Shown: positions 31,347-39,966 of the stretch, in pieces
Layout: the number at the start of each line of letters is the position of its first letter
Numbering within the stretch: position 1 is the stretch's first letter
From: Flavobacterium sp. ACN6
GTDB lineage: Bacteria > Bacteroidota > Bacteroidia > Flavobacteriales > Flavobacteriaceae
NCBI RefSeq assembly: GCF_002304005.1
Contig: NZ_MRCQ01000009.1
Span: 62,001 to 126,000, forward strand
Reading direction: 5' to 3'
Length of the DNA stretch: 64,000 bases
Made by a program: the position numbers and the translations under genes
The notes under the pieces: model-generated
Database searches by the model: none
Told to the model about the DNA's origin: nothing
What the model saw: only the letters and a program-made list of their open reading frames with translations

Positions 31347-32504
31347 CTATTCCGTCCAAGATTTATAGTATTGTCCATCGTCAAGACCCATTGCTTCTTC
31401 TGTAACCATAAGTGGCCTGAAGGTATCAACCATAACGGCTAATTCATGAGTTTCTTTATGACCGATACTACGCTCCATGGCACCTGGAGCTGGTCCGTGC
31501 GGAATTCCTTTTGGATGTAAAGTGATATGACCCTGCTCAATATTATTACGACTCATAAAATCGCCATCTACATAATATAGTACTTCATCAGAATCTATAT
31601 TGCTGTGATTGTAAGGCGCCGGAATTGCTTTCGGATGATAATCGTAAAGTCTAGGGCAGAAAGAACAAACGACAAAAGTTGCCGTTTCAAATGTTTGATG
31701 TACCGGAGGCGGTTGGTGAACACGTCCCGTTATAGGTTCAAAATTATGAATTGAAAATCCGTATGGAAAATTATAACCGTCCCAACCGACAACGTCAAAA
31801 GGATGTGTGGCGTAAACCACTTCGTGAATCATGCCTTCTTTTTTGATTTTAATTAAAAAATCGCCTTTTTCGTCATGCGTTTCCAATTCGTTTGGTAAAA
31901 TAAAATCACGCTCGCAAAATGGAGAATGCTCTAAATGCTGTCCCGATTGGTTTTTATAACGTTTAGGAGTGTAAAAAGGAGAATACGATTCGACATAAAA
32001 AAGTCGGTTTTCTTCGGTCTCGAATTCAATTTGATAAATAATGCCGCGAGGAATAATTAAATAGTCACCATATTCAAATGGAATATTTCCTAACATGGTT
32101 CTTAACTTTCCTTTTCCTTTATGGATGAAAAGCATTTCATCGGCATCGGCATTTTTATAGAAATAGTTTCGAAGTGATTCTTTTGGAGCGGCCAAACCAA
32201 TGATGCAGTCTTTATTGACCAGCATTGCTTTTCGGCTGTCCAAAAAGTCGTTTTCAGGTTTTAATTCAAAACCTTTAAATAATAATGATTTTATATTTTT
32301 TCCGATTGCAATTTTAGGCTCAACCGAATAAGAGTTTAAAATTTCTTTTACTTGCGTAGGTCTGTGTACGTGATAAGACAACGACGAATGTCCGTGAAAA
32401 CCTTCGGTTCCAAACAATTGTTCGTAGTAAAAACCTCCGTTAGGTTTTTCAAATTGGGTGTGTCGCTTTTGCGGAAAGTCTCCGAGTTTGTGATATAATG
32501 GCAT
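31347..32504 (-). CDS. hmgA: Homogentisate 1,2-dioxygenase
   Basis: Opens homogentisate to maleylacetoacetate. The 385 residues fit the shorter bacterial form. Features: the double cupin fold, FIHKGKGKLRTMLGNIPFEYGDYLIIPRG (about 130-160), NFPYGFSIHNFEPITGRVHQPPPVHQTFE (about 240-268), and iron ligands in DEVLYYVDGDFMSR and ITLHPKGIPHGPAPGAMERSIGHKETHELAVMVDTF. It lies upstream of hpd. Together they run from hydroxyphenylpyruvate to maleylacetoacetate; the isomerase and hydrolase are not in this window. Confidence 0.95.
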   Translation of the reverse strand: MPLYHKLGDFPQKRHTQFEKPNGGFYYEQLFGTEGFHGHSSLSYHVHRPTQVKEILNSYSVEPKIAIGKNIKSLLFKGFELKPENDFLDSRKAMLVNKDCIIGLAAPKESLRNYFYKNADADEMLFIHKGKGKLRTMLGNIPFEYGDYLIIPRGIIYQIEFETEENRLFYVESYSPFYTPKRYKNQSGQHLEHSPFCERDFILPNELETHDEKGDFLIKIKKEGMIHEVVYATHPFDVVGWDGYNFPYGFSIHNFEPITGRVHQPPPVHQTFETATFVVCSFCPRLYDYHPKAIPAPYNHSNIDSDEVLYYVDGDFMSRNNIEQGHITLHPKGIPHGPAPGAMERSIGHKETHELAVMVDTFRPLMVTEEAMGLDDGQYYKSWTE

Positions 32505-32517
32505 GGCTTTTCAATTA

Positions 32518-32625
32518 GATAATTTGTAAATTAGATAATTCGAAAATTTGAATTGTGTGAACAGATAATTTAATCATTTCTTTATTGAATGATTAAAATT
32601 ATCTCAATTCGATAGCTTACTCAGG
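32518..32625. repeat. Inverted repeats in the spacer upstream of hmgA
   Basis: Copies of TTAGATAATT lead into a longer dyad: AGATAATTTAATCATT (from 32564) and AATGATTAAAATTATC (ending near 32605). The rest of the spacer 32505-32823 is A/T-rich with no gene or clear promoter that I can identify. Confidence 0.6.
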
Positions 32626-32823
32626 ATTTCTCTTGATGAGGAATTGAAGATACTCTAATAAACCTGTCCATTTTGTTTTCATTATAACAAATGTCGTAAT
32701 TTTTTCCGAGTAAAATTAAAAATTATATTAATTATAACTATAAGATATTTTAATTTTTTTTGATATAATTTTTACATAGCAAAAAAATAGTACGATTTTA
32801 TTGAATTATTCTTTGATAAAAGC

Positions 32824-35181
32824 CTAAAACAAAAATCCGATACTAAACCAAGTAAAGCTTTTTGACATTTCTGGAGACCACGATTGTTTTATTTCAATTG
32901 GGCCAATTATAGTTTCCAATCCGTAACCTACGGCATAACCTGTGTATTTTGGCATTGAGATCCAATCGACACCATTAAAAATGTCATTTCCTAAATTGGC
33001 AAAGTTGGCCGAAAGGTTAATATGATTTTTTCGGATTATTTCGTAATCCAGTGTAATTCCTGTTTTGATGTAGCTGTTTCCCGCAATACTTAAAAAGTCA
33101 TATCCATAGAAATAATTGAAATTATTTATTTTGCTGTAACCGTAACCTCCTAATATATAATCAAAAAACGGAACACTGCTGTTTCCAAAAGTAAAACCTG
33201 CATCGGCATCAATTTTAAAAGTAGCTTTTGAAAATAATGTATTTACAAAAGAGATTTCAGCTTTTGCCATCGAAAATGGTTTAAAAGTATTCGTATAATC
33301 TGAAGATGCCAGATAGGTTTGTAAATCTGTAGAGAAGTACAATCCTGAACTCGGATAATATTTATCATCAAAAGAGTCATATTTTAAATAAGCAAATGCA
33401 CTAAAATAATTACTCTTGTCAATTATATTGTCTTCGTTAGAGAGTGTCGGCGAATTTATCTTTAGATATTTATATTCTAAACCACCGCCCATTAAGAACT
33501 TCTGTACAAAAATGGTTTGAAAATACGCTTGGTTATTGATATCCATAAAATCAACATTAATTAAATTGACAGTTGGATTATCATAAACGATATTGCTCAA
33601 ACTTGTGGTTACATTTCGATTGAATTGATTTAATCTAGAACGGAAACCAAAACTGATATTAAAACCATTTTCCACATAATAATTAAAATCATATCTAAAA
33701 TTATCGCCAAGAATAATGTCCAGCGAAGTCACATCATTTTTTAAAAACGTTTTTTTATGAGTAAGATTTAATAAAATACCACTTTTATAAAGTCCGTCGT
33801 AATGAAGTCCCAGTTTCAAAAATGTTTGTGTTGGGTTTTCTTTTAAAACTAAATCTAAATCATCTTTTTCGCCGTCTGGCTGCAGGCAGTAGGAAATCGT
33901 ACTAAAGTTTTGCGTAGCATTCAGGTTATTAATTCCGGTTTTTAGATCACTATATGTAATCCTACTTCCTGGTTTAAAACGTAGTTTACCACGAATATAT
34001 TCTTTAGTATAATTGTCTAATTTGTCGGTGTTTATTTTCTGAATTTCAAGTGTGTCTGTAGCAACTTTTAGTTTTGGCTTTTTGTAAAAAGTGGTTTCAT
34101 CTGTTAATGTTTTAATTTTTTCATAAACAGCAAAAGCGGCTTCTTCACCTTTTCTAATTATTTCTTCGCCTTTGTCAAATGAAATTACGCCATAATCACG
34201 AATGTCTGGTTTTATGTAAACATCAGTGTCTTTTATTTTGTTTTTCATTTTGTCGATGGACTGCAGATTGGTGATTTGAACCAAAATACGAGTAGCATTT
34301 TTCAGACTTTTTCTTTTCATTAAATCGTCCTGAACGTCAACGCCAATAATAATATCTGCTCCAAGATTTCGAACTTCTTGTATCGGATAATTATTTACAA
34401 CGCCTCCGTCGACCAATAAATTCCCATCAATTTCTACAGGAGTAAATAGGGAAGGAAAAGCGGCACTCGCCATCATAGCCTGAACAAGATTTCCTTTATT
34501 AAGTAAAACTTCTTCGCCAGTTTCAATATTGGTTCCAATACAAAGAAATGGAGTTGGCAATTTATTGAAATCCCGAACATGACGCACGTTTCTAGTTAAA
34601 CTGCTCAAAAGATTGTAGTTGTACATTCCTTTTGAAAGTGCTTCTGGAATGCCGACTCTAAAATTACTAAACGGTAAAATGATTGCATATAATTCGTCAT
34701 TTTTTTTGCCGTAAAAGTTTTTTGATGAACGCGGAATATAATCGTTTATAAGTTCGTCGAAATTGGTTTTTTTAAAAATAGAATCAATTTGAGAAGCGTT
34801 GTAGCCAGACGCGTAAAGTCCGCCAATTACAGATCCCATACTGGTTCCACCGATAAAATCAATTTTGATTCCGGCTTCTTCGAGAACTTTTAAAACACCA
34901 ATGTGTGCAAAACCTTTGGCGCCGCCACCGCTTAAAACCAAACCAATTTTTGGTCTTTTCCCACTGTCTTTTTTAGTTTCTTGTGAAAATGATTTTTCTG
35001 GGAAAAGTAATAAAAGTGTAAAAAGTACCGATGCCACGCCCCAGAAGGAAATGGAAAACCGCGAGAGGCAAAAGGTTATTTTTTCCTGCCAAAAAAGAGC
35101 GACCCAAGAAGCTCCTTTTTTGGGATTGGGAAAAAATCCTTTTGACCGAGTGTTTGTAATGGACAGCTGGTTTAGGCGCAT
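32824..35181 (-). CDS. Patatin-like phospholipase with C-terminal outer-membrane barrel (PlpD type)
   Basis: The 785-residue frame encodes a lipolytic patatin domain joined to a BamA-like barrel, the layout of type Vd autotransporters. Patatin motifs: VLSGGGAKGFAHIGVL (oxyanion loop), GGTSMGSVIGGLYASGY (nucleophile Ser in GTSMG) and LLVDGGVVNNYP (catalytic Asp). A POTRA-like stretch and barrel strands follow, ending WSPEMSKSFTWFSIGFLF. The first 48 residues (SWVALFWQEKITFCLSRFS...) are Trp/Phe-rich, match no domain and look like a translated repeat. A GTG at 35037 would begin a normal signal peptide (ASVLFTLLLLFPEKSFSQ). The start is therefore uncertain. Confidence 0.88.
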   Translation of the reverse strand: MRLNQLSITNTRSKGFFPNPKKGASWVALFWQEKITFCLSRFSISFWGVASVLFTLLLLFPEKSFSQETKKDSGKRPKIGLVLSGGGAKGFAHIGVLKVLEEAGIKIDFIGGTSMGSVIGGLYASGYNASQIDSIFKKTNFDELINDYIPRSSKNFYGKKNDELYAIILPFSNFRVGIPEALSKGMYNYNLLSSLTRNVRHVRDFNKLPTPFLCIGTNIETGEEVLLNKGNLVQAMMASAAFPSLFTPVEIDGNLLVDGGVVNNYPIQEVRNLGADIIIGVDVQDDLMKRKSLKNATRILVQITNLQSIDKMKNKIKDTDVYIKPDIRDYGVISFDKGEEIIRKGEEAAFAVYEKIKTLTDETTFYKKPKLKVATDTLEIQKINTDKLDNYTKEYIRGKLRFKPGSRITYSDLKTGINNLNATQNFSTISYCLQPDGEKDDLDLVLKENPTQTFLKLGLHYDGLYKSGILLNLTHKKTFLKNDVTSLDIILGDNFRYDFNYYVENGFNISFGFRSRLNQFNRNVTTSLSNIVYDNPTVNLINVDFMDINNQAYFQTIFVQKFLMGGGLEYKYLKINSPTLSNEDNIIDKSNYFSAFAYLKYDSFDDKYYPSSGLYFSTDLQTYLASSDYTNTFKPFSMAKAEISFVNTLFSKATFKIDADAGFTFGNSSVPFFDYILGGYGYSKINNFNYFYGYDFLSIAGNSYIKTGITLDYEIIRKNHINLSANFANLGNDIFNGVDWISMPKYTGYAVGYGLETIIGPIEIKQSWSPEMSKSFTWFSIGFLF
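35040..35145. repeat. Possible GC-richer dispersed element fused to the patatin gene's 5' end
   Basis: This stretch, including GGCGTGGCATCGG and GCCTCTCGCGG on the minus strand, is visibly richer in G/C than the surrounding gene. It encodes an unnatural W/F-rich peptide in the long reading. A dispersed repeat is my inference; no second copy lies in this window. Confidence 0.35.
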
Positions 35182-35241
35182 AAAAAATAACTAGTTGTTT
35201 TTGTAAAAGTCGGCATTTTTTTTGGCTTTTAATCGATTATC

Positions 35242-35760
35242 TTAATATGATTCTGATTTTGAAAGTACTAATTTTTTGTTCTGATTGTATTTCCAAATAT
35301 CGGTATGTGTTCTCGCACCGCCTCTGCAGCTTGAGCTTAGTGTTTTTTTAGTTTTGTCCACTTTTACATCGCAAAACATATCGCATTTCGGGTTGTAATT
35401 TGTGGGGAATTTTAACGGATCAAATTGTTTGGTTTTTGGATTAAAAACAAAAATCTGATAAATCGTGTAAACTCCCATTCCGTCATCTGTATGGAAAGAA
35501 GCAAAATCGGTATAACCATCAAAATTGTAATCGTTTATTTCTAAATGCGAATCTTTGCCGGTTATAGAAGCTTCGATATTGTTTATGATTTGAATTTTTC
35601 CCGTTTGGGTATTTTTTACTTCTAAACTTTCAAAATTATTAATGTGTTTTACCTCAAATTTGCTGTTGTCTTTTTGCGAAAAAGAAATCGTATTTTGACT
35701 ATTTGAAATAGAAAAAACGAAGAACAAACCAATAGGTAAAAGATGCATTTTTAAGATCAT
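35242..35760 (-). CDS. Small exported protein, XAC2610/FG-GAP-like
   Basis: A 172-residue protein with signal peptide MHLLPIGLFFVFSISNSQ (from residue 5). A calcium-loop-like segment LEINDYNFDGYTDFASFHTDDG (about 83-104) is followed by YQIFVFNPKTKQFDPLKFPTN, as in XAC2610-related and FG-GAP-like proteins. Two cysteines (CDMFCDV) plus a later one (SSSCRGG) may form disulfides. The ATG overlaps the end of uvrC by 4 bases (ATGA), so it is probably in the same transcript. Function unknown. Confidence 0.82.
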   Translation of the reverse strand: MILKMHLLPIGLFFVFSISNSQNTISFSQKDNSKFEVKHINNFESLEVKNTQTGKIQIINNIEASITGKDSHLEINDYNFDGYTDFASFHTDDGMGVYTIYQIFVFNPKTKQFDPLKFPTNYNPKCDMFCDVKVDKTKKTLSSSCRGGARTHTDIWKYNQNKKLVLSKSESY

Positions 35761-37559
35761 GAGTTTTCTTTTGGATGATAGAAATTGACAATTTTTTTGG
35801 CTCTCGATAATCCAATAACGGCGGCTATTTCAGTTTCTGATGCTAATTTTAATCTCTTAACACTTTTAAAATGCTGGATTAACGTAAGCATTGTTTTTTC
35901 GCCAATGCCGGGAATGCTTTCTACGGACGAATTGAGCGCTGCTTTGCTTCGTTTGTCTCGGTGAAAAGTAATACCAAAACGGTGCGCTTCGTTACGCAAC
36001 TGTTGAATCACTTTTAAAGTTTCGGATTTTTTATCGAGATATAACGGAATTGAATCGCCGGGATAAAAAAGTTCTTCAAGACGTTTTGCAATTCCGATAA
36101 TGGCAATTTTACCACGCAATCCCAATTCGTCAATACTTTTTAATGCCGATGACAATTGTCCTTTCCCGCCGTCAATAATTATTAATTGCGGTAAAGGCTG
36201 GTTTTCGTCCAATAATCTTTTGTAGCGTCGGTATACAATTTCGGTCATCGAAGCAAAATCGTCTGGACCTTCAACGGTTTTTACGTTAAAATGTCTGTAA
36301 TCTTTTTTACTTGGTTTTCCATCTTTAAAAACTACGCAGGCCGCAACGGGATTTGTTCCCTGAATATTCGAGTTGTCAAAACATTCGATATGGCGAGGCT
36401 CAACAGGAAGACGCAAATCTTTCTGCATCTGTGCCATAATTCTTTTCACGTGACGATCTGGATCTACAATTTGTAATTGTTTCAATTGTTCGATGCGGTA
36501 GAATTTGGCATTTCGAATCGATAAATCTAAAATCTGTTTTTTATCTCCAAGCTGCGGAACGATTGTTTTAATGTTTTCGCCCAGATCCATTTCAAACGGA
36601 ACAATGATTTCTTTTGATAATAAATTGAAACGTTCGCGAAGTTCTACAATCGCCAGTTCTAGTAATTCTTCGTCGCTTTCGTCCAGTTTTTTCTTAATGT
36701 CTAAAGTATGCGAACGAATAATCGAACCGTGAGAAATCTGCAGGAAATTGACATACGCCGCACTTTCATCGGAAACAATCGAGAAAACATCAATATTGGT
36801 AATTTTCGGATTGATGATGGTAGATTTGGATTGATAATTCTCTAAAACTTCAATTTTTTCTTTGATTTTCTGCGCTTCTTCAAATTGTAAATTCTGCGCA
36901 TAAGTATTCATCAGTTTCTTGAAATCCTTTAAACTTTCTTTAAAATTTCCTTTTAAGATTTCGCGAATGGCATTGACTTGTCTTTGGTATTCCTCGAGGG
37001 GTTCTAAACCTTCGCACGGGCCTTTGCAATTGCCAATATGATATTCCAGACAAACTTTAAATTTGCCAGAATCGATGTTTGATTTGCTTAAATCGTAATT
37101 ACAGGTTCGAAGCGGGTACAATTCTTTGATTAAATCCAGAATTGTATACACCATTTTGAAATTGGTGTACGGACCGTAATATTCAGATCCGTCCTTAACC
37201 ATTCGTCGTGTTAAAAATATTCTCGAGAAAGGTTCTTTTTTGATGCAGATCCATGGATAGGTTTTGTCATCGCGAAGCAGTACATTATAACGAGGTTGTA
37301 GCGTTTTAATTAAATTGTTTTCTAATAAAAGCGCATCGGTTTCTGTAGGAACAACAATGTGTTTTATCGTTACAATTTTTCGAACTAAAACATTTGTTTT
37401 CTTGGTATCGTGAACTTTATTGAAATAGGAGGAAACCCTTTTTTTTAAATTTTTGGCTTTTCCGACATACAAGATTTTCCCGTCTTTATCGTAATATTGA
37501 TAAACACCCGGATTGTCTGGCAAAGTTAAAATTTGAAGATCTAAGGTCGGTTTTTGCAT
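35757..37559 (-). CDS. uvrC: Excinuclease ABC subunit C
   Basis: Makes both incisions in nucleotide excision repair. I use the ATG at 37559 (MQKPTLDLQ), giving 600 residues. The N-terminal GIY-YIG domain is NPGVYQYYDKDGKILYVGKAKNLKKRV (about 15-42). A cysteine-rich stretch, KVCLEYHIGNCKGPCEG, matches a known UvrC iron-sulfur-type pattern. Then the UVR domain (FEEAQKIKEKIEVLENYQ), the RNase H-like domain (ECFDNSNIQGTNPVAACVVF, HFNVKTVEGPDDFASM) and the HhH end (SSVESIPGIGEKTMLTLIQHF). Its end overlaps the next gene. Confidence 0.96.
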   Translation of the reverse strand: MQKPTLDLQILTLPDNPGVYQYYDKDGKILYVGKAKNLKKRVSSYFNKVHDTKKTNVLVRKIVTIKHIVVPTETDALLLENNLIKTLQPRYNVLLRDDKTYPWICIKKEPFSRIFLTRRMVKDGSEYYGPYTNFKMVYTILDLIKELYPLRTCNYDLSKSNIDSGKFKVCLEYHIGNCKGPCEGLEPLEEYQRQVNAIREILKGNFKESLKDFKKLMNTYAQNLQFEEAQKIKEKIEVLENYQSKSTIINPKITNIDVFSIVSDESAAYVNFLQISHGSIIRSHTLDIKKKLDESDEELLELAIVELRERFNLLSKEIIVPFEMDLGENIKTIVPQLGDKKQILDLSIRNAKFYRIEQLKQLQIVDPDRHVKRIMAQMQKDLRLPVEPRHIECFDNSNIQGTNPVAACVVFKDGKPSKKDYRHFNVKTVEGPDDFASMTEIVYRRYKRLLDENQPLPQLIIIDGGKGQLSSALKSIDELGLRGKIAIIGIAKRLEELFYPGDSIPLYLDKKSETLKVIQQLRNEAHRFGITFHRDKRSKAALNSSVESIPGIGEKTMLTLIQHFKSVKRLKLASETEIAAVIGLSRAKKIVNFYHPKENS

Positions 37560-37695
37560 TCTATTGTTGTTTCTGAAGATGTTCGAGAAGCTTTTCAAAA
37601 ACCATTCCGATTTCTAAATAAAGCTTAACATTGAATTAGTTTCAAATTTACGAAATCAAAAGAATAATTTCTATATTTAGATTTTATAATTCCAG

Positions 37696-38676
37696 ATGAA
37701 AAATAGTACTCCATTGGTTATTTTTGGCGAATCGATTCTGCCGGGAGAACATAGAACCATAAACGTCGAAATTGCTCGATTACATACCACGACAAAACTG
37801 AATATTCCTGTTATTGTACGCCGTTCCAAGCTTGAAGGTCCAACGGTTTTGTTTTCGGCGGGAATTCACGGTGACGAAATAAACGGTGTAGAAGTTGTCC
37901 GCCAGCTTATCAGCAAAAAAATTAACAGGCCTACGCGAGGCACTATAATCTGCATTCCAGTGATTAATATGTATGGTTTTGTGAACAAATCGCGCGAGTT
38001 TCCAGACGGTCGTGACTTAAACCGCGTTTTTCCAGGAAGCAAAAAAGGCTCGCTCGCAAGCCGATTTGCCTATCATATTGTCGAAGAAATTTTACCGATT
38101 TTAGATTATGCAGTCGATTTTCATGCCGGTGGCGCAAGCCGTTTCAACGCACCTCAAATTAGAATTACCGAAAACAATCCCGATTTGAAAATTTTGGCAG
38201 ATGTTTTTAATGCGCCTTTTACTTTATATTCTAAAAATATAAATGGGTCTTTTAGAAATACTTCTGAAAAAGCCAATGTCAAAATGCTTCTCTTTGAAGG
38301 TGGAAAATCATTGGATATTAATAACGAAATTGCAAATGAAGGTGTCTTGGGTACAAAACGTTTACTGCATTATTTGAATATGCTTGACCCAAAACAATTG
38401 GTTGAGCCAGCAATGGAGCCTTCTATTTATATCAAAAATTCGGTTTGGCTTCGCGCGAAGTGTTCAGGTTTGCTGCACGATTTTAATTTAGTCGGAAGAT
38501 TTGTAACCAAAGGAACTATCTTGGCCATTATTACAGATCCGTTTGGTAAATTTGAACAAAAAGTAAAAGCACCTCATGATGGTTTTGTGATCAACGCCAA
38601 TCATTCGCCCATTGTGTACGAAGGCGACGCAATTTATCATTTATCTAAAAGTAATCCTGAAAATGCCGACGAGTAA
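37696..38676 (+). CDS. Succinylglutamate desuccinylase/aspartoacylase-family zinc enzyme
   Basis: A 326-residue cytoplasmic M14-like hydrolase. The zinc motif is SAGIHGDEINGVEVVRQL (about 55-72, HxxE), with the third ligand in AVDFHAGGASRFNAPQ (about 138-153). DGRDLNRVFPGSKKGSLASR is the substrate loop. The C-terminal part (PHDGFVINANHSPIVYEGDAIYHL) resembles a biotinyl-like barrel. The substrate, likely an N-acyl amino acid, cannot be read from sequence. Its stop overlaps the next gene by 14 bases. Confidence 0.9.
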   Translation: MKNSTPLVIFGESILPGEHRTINVEIARLHTTTKLNIPVIVRRSKLEGPTVLFSAGIHGDEINGVEVVRQLISKKINRPTRGTIICIPVINMYGFVNKSREFPDGRDLNRVFPGSKKGSLASRFAYHIVEEILPILDYAVDFHAGGASRFNAPQIRITENNPDLKILADVFNAPFTLYSKNINGSFRNTSEKANVKMLLFEGGKSLDINNEIANEGVLGTKRLLHYLNMLDPKQLVEPAMEPSIYIKNSVWLRAKCSGLLHDFNLVGRFVTKGTILAIITDPFGKFEQKVKAPHDGFVINANHSPIVYEGDAIYHLSKSNPENADE

Positions 38677-39232
38677 AAAAGAACTTCGAATTGAATATAA
38701 AAATTGCCGCAAAGCACTTTCTTTTGATGAAATAGAAGAAAAAAGCCTGGCAATTGCAAACCAATTGATTCAGATGCCAATTTGGGATAAAATTTATTAT
38801 CATGTTTTTCTTCCCATTGAAGAACATAAAGAAGTGAATACCGAATTTATTCTGCACTTACTTTCTGGAAAAGACAAAGAAATTCTAATTTCGAAAAGTG
38901 ATTTTGAGACCAGAAAAATGACTCACTTTCTATTAACGGATAATACCAAAATCAAAAAGAACGAATATAATATTCCAGAACCTGTTGATGGAATCGAAGT
39001 GCCGGCTTCTAAAATTGAAGTGGTTTTTGTACCGCTTTTGGCTTTCGATGTTTTTGGAAATAGAATTGGTTACGGAAAAGGTTTCTATGATAAATTTCTA
39101 GCAGAATGTAAACCCGAAACCATCAAAATCGGACTTTCTTTTTTTGAAGCCGTAAGTGAAATCGATGATATTTTTGAATCGGATATTAAATTGGATTATT
39201 GCGTTACGCCTGAGAAAATCTACACCTTTTAA
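38663..39232 (+). CDS. 5-formyltetrahydrofolate cyclo-ligase family protein
   Basis: A 189-residue enzyme that turns 5-formyl-THF to methenyl-THF with ATP. I choose the ATG at 38663 (MPTSKKELRIEYKNCRKAL), whose basic start matches the family. The signature near the end is LLAFDVFGNRIGYGKGFYDKFLAE (about 130-153). The overlap with the preceding gene points to joint translation. Confidence 0.9.
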   Translation: MPTSKKELRIEYKNCRKALSFDEIEEKSLAIANQLIQMPIWDKIYYHVFLPIEEHKEVNTEFILHLLSGKDKEILISKSDFETRKMTHFLLTDNTKIKKNEYNIPEPVDGIEVPASKIEVVFVPLLAFDVFGNRIGYGKGFYDKFLAECKPETIKIGLSFFEAVSEIDDIFESDIKLDYCVTPEKIYTF

Positions 39233-39249
39233 TTTTTAGATTATTTTTT

Positions 39250-39660
39250 CTGTAAAGACGTACAGCAGTGCGTCTACGTAAAGTTTGTCGACATGCTGAT
39301 TGCGGGCAAAATTAAAACGGAAGAAAATAAATAATGCCACAGATTAAAAGGATTCAAAAGATTAATCCATTTAATCTGTTATAATAAATCTTCATTAAAA
39401 ACATTTAATAGTTTTTTTTAAATTGCAATACTGTAGAGACGCACAGCAGTGCGTCTACGCAACGTATGTTGACATGGTGATTGCGGGCAAAATTAAAACG
39501 GAAGAAAATAAATAATGCCACAGATTAAAGGATTCAAAACATTAATCCATTTAATCTGTTACAATAAATCTTCATAAAAAAAAATAATAGTTTTTTTTAA
39601 GATGCAATATTGTAGAGACGCACAGCAGTGCGTCTATGTAACGTATGTCGACATGGTGAG
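39250..39660. repeat. 180-bp tandem repeat array with GACGCAC palindromes
   Basis: Three units begin at 39251, 39431 and 39610. Each starts with a GTAGAGACGCACAGCAGTGC palindrome core. The first two then share GACATG-TGATTGCGGGC, AAATTAAAACGGAAG and a CAGATTAAAGGATTCAAAA stretch; the third is cut short after about 50 bases. An inverted partner core, GATGCACTGCATTGCATCTC, lies at 39724-39743. The spacer 39233-39966 holds no gene. Confidence 0.88.
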
Positions 39661-39966
39661 TGAGTTAAAGACATTAATTTGAAGGAATGTAATCTATAAA
39701 CGTTTGTGGATATGCTGGATGTTAGATGCACTGCATTGCATCTCTACAGTCAAACTGTTTGTAGAAAAAACAAAAAAATATTTTCCCGCTGAATGCCTTT
39801 AAAATCAGGGTTTCTAATTTTATTTTCACGTAAGAAAAACATTTGTAAAATTCTTGGCATCGAATTTGAATGATCGGAAATTGCAAATAATCAACTCTAG
39901 TACATCCGGAATGCTAGTCCTTATTTGAAAGCAAAAATCTATTACTAATTTTAAAAAAACTACTTT

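Noticed and set aside
39250-39660. CRISPR-like array
   Set aside because: The 180-bp units repeat almost entirely, with no unique spacers and no cas genes.
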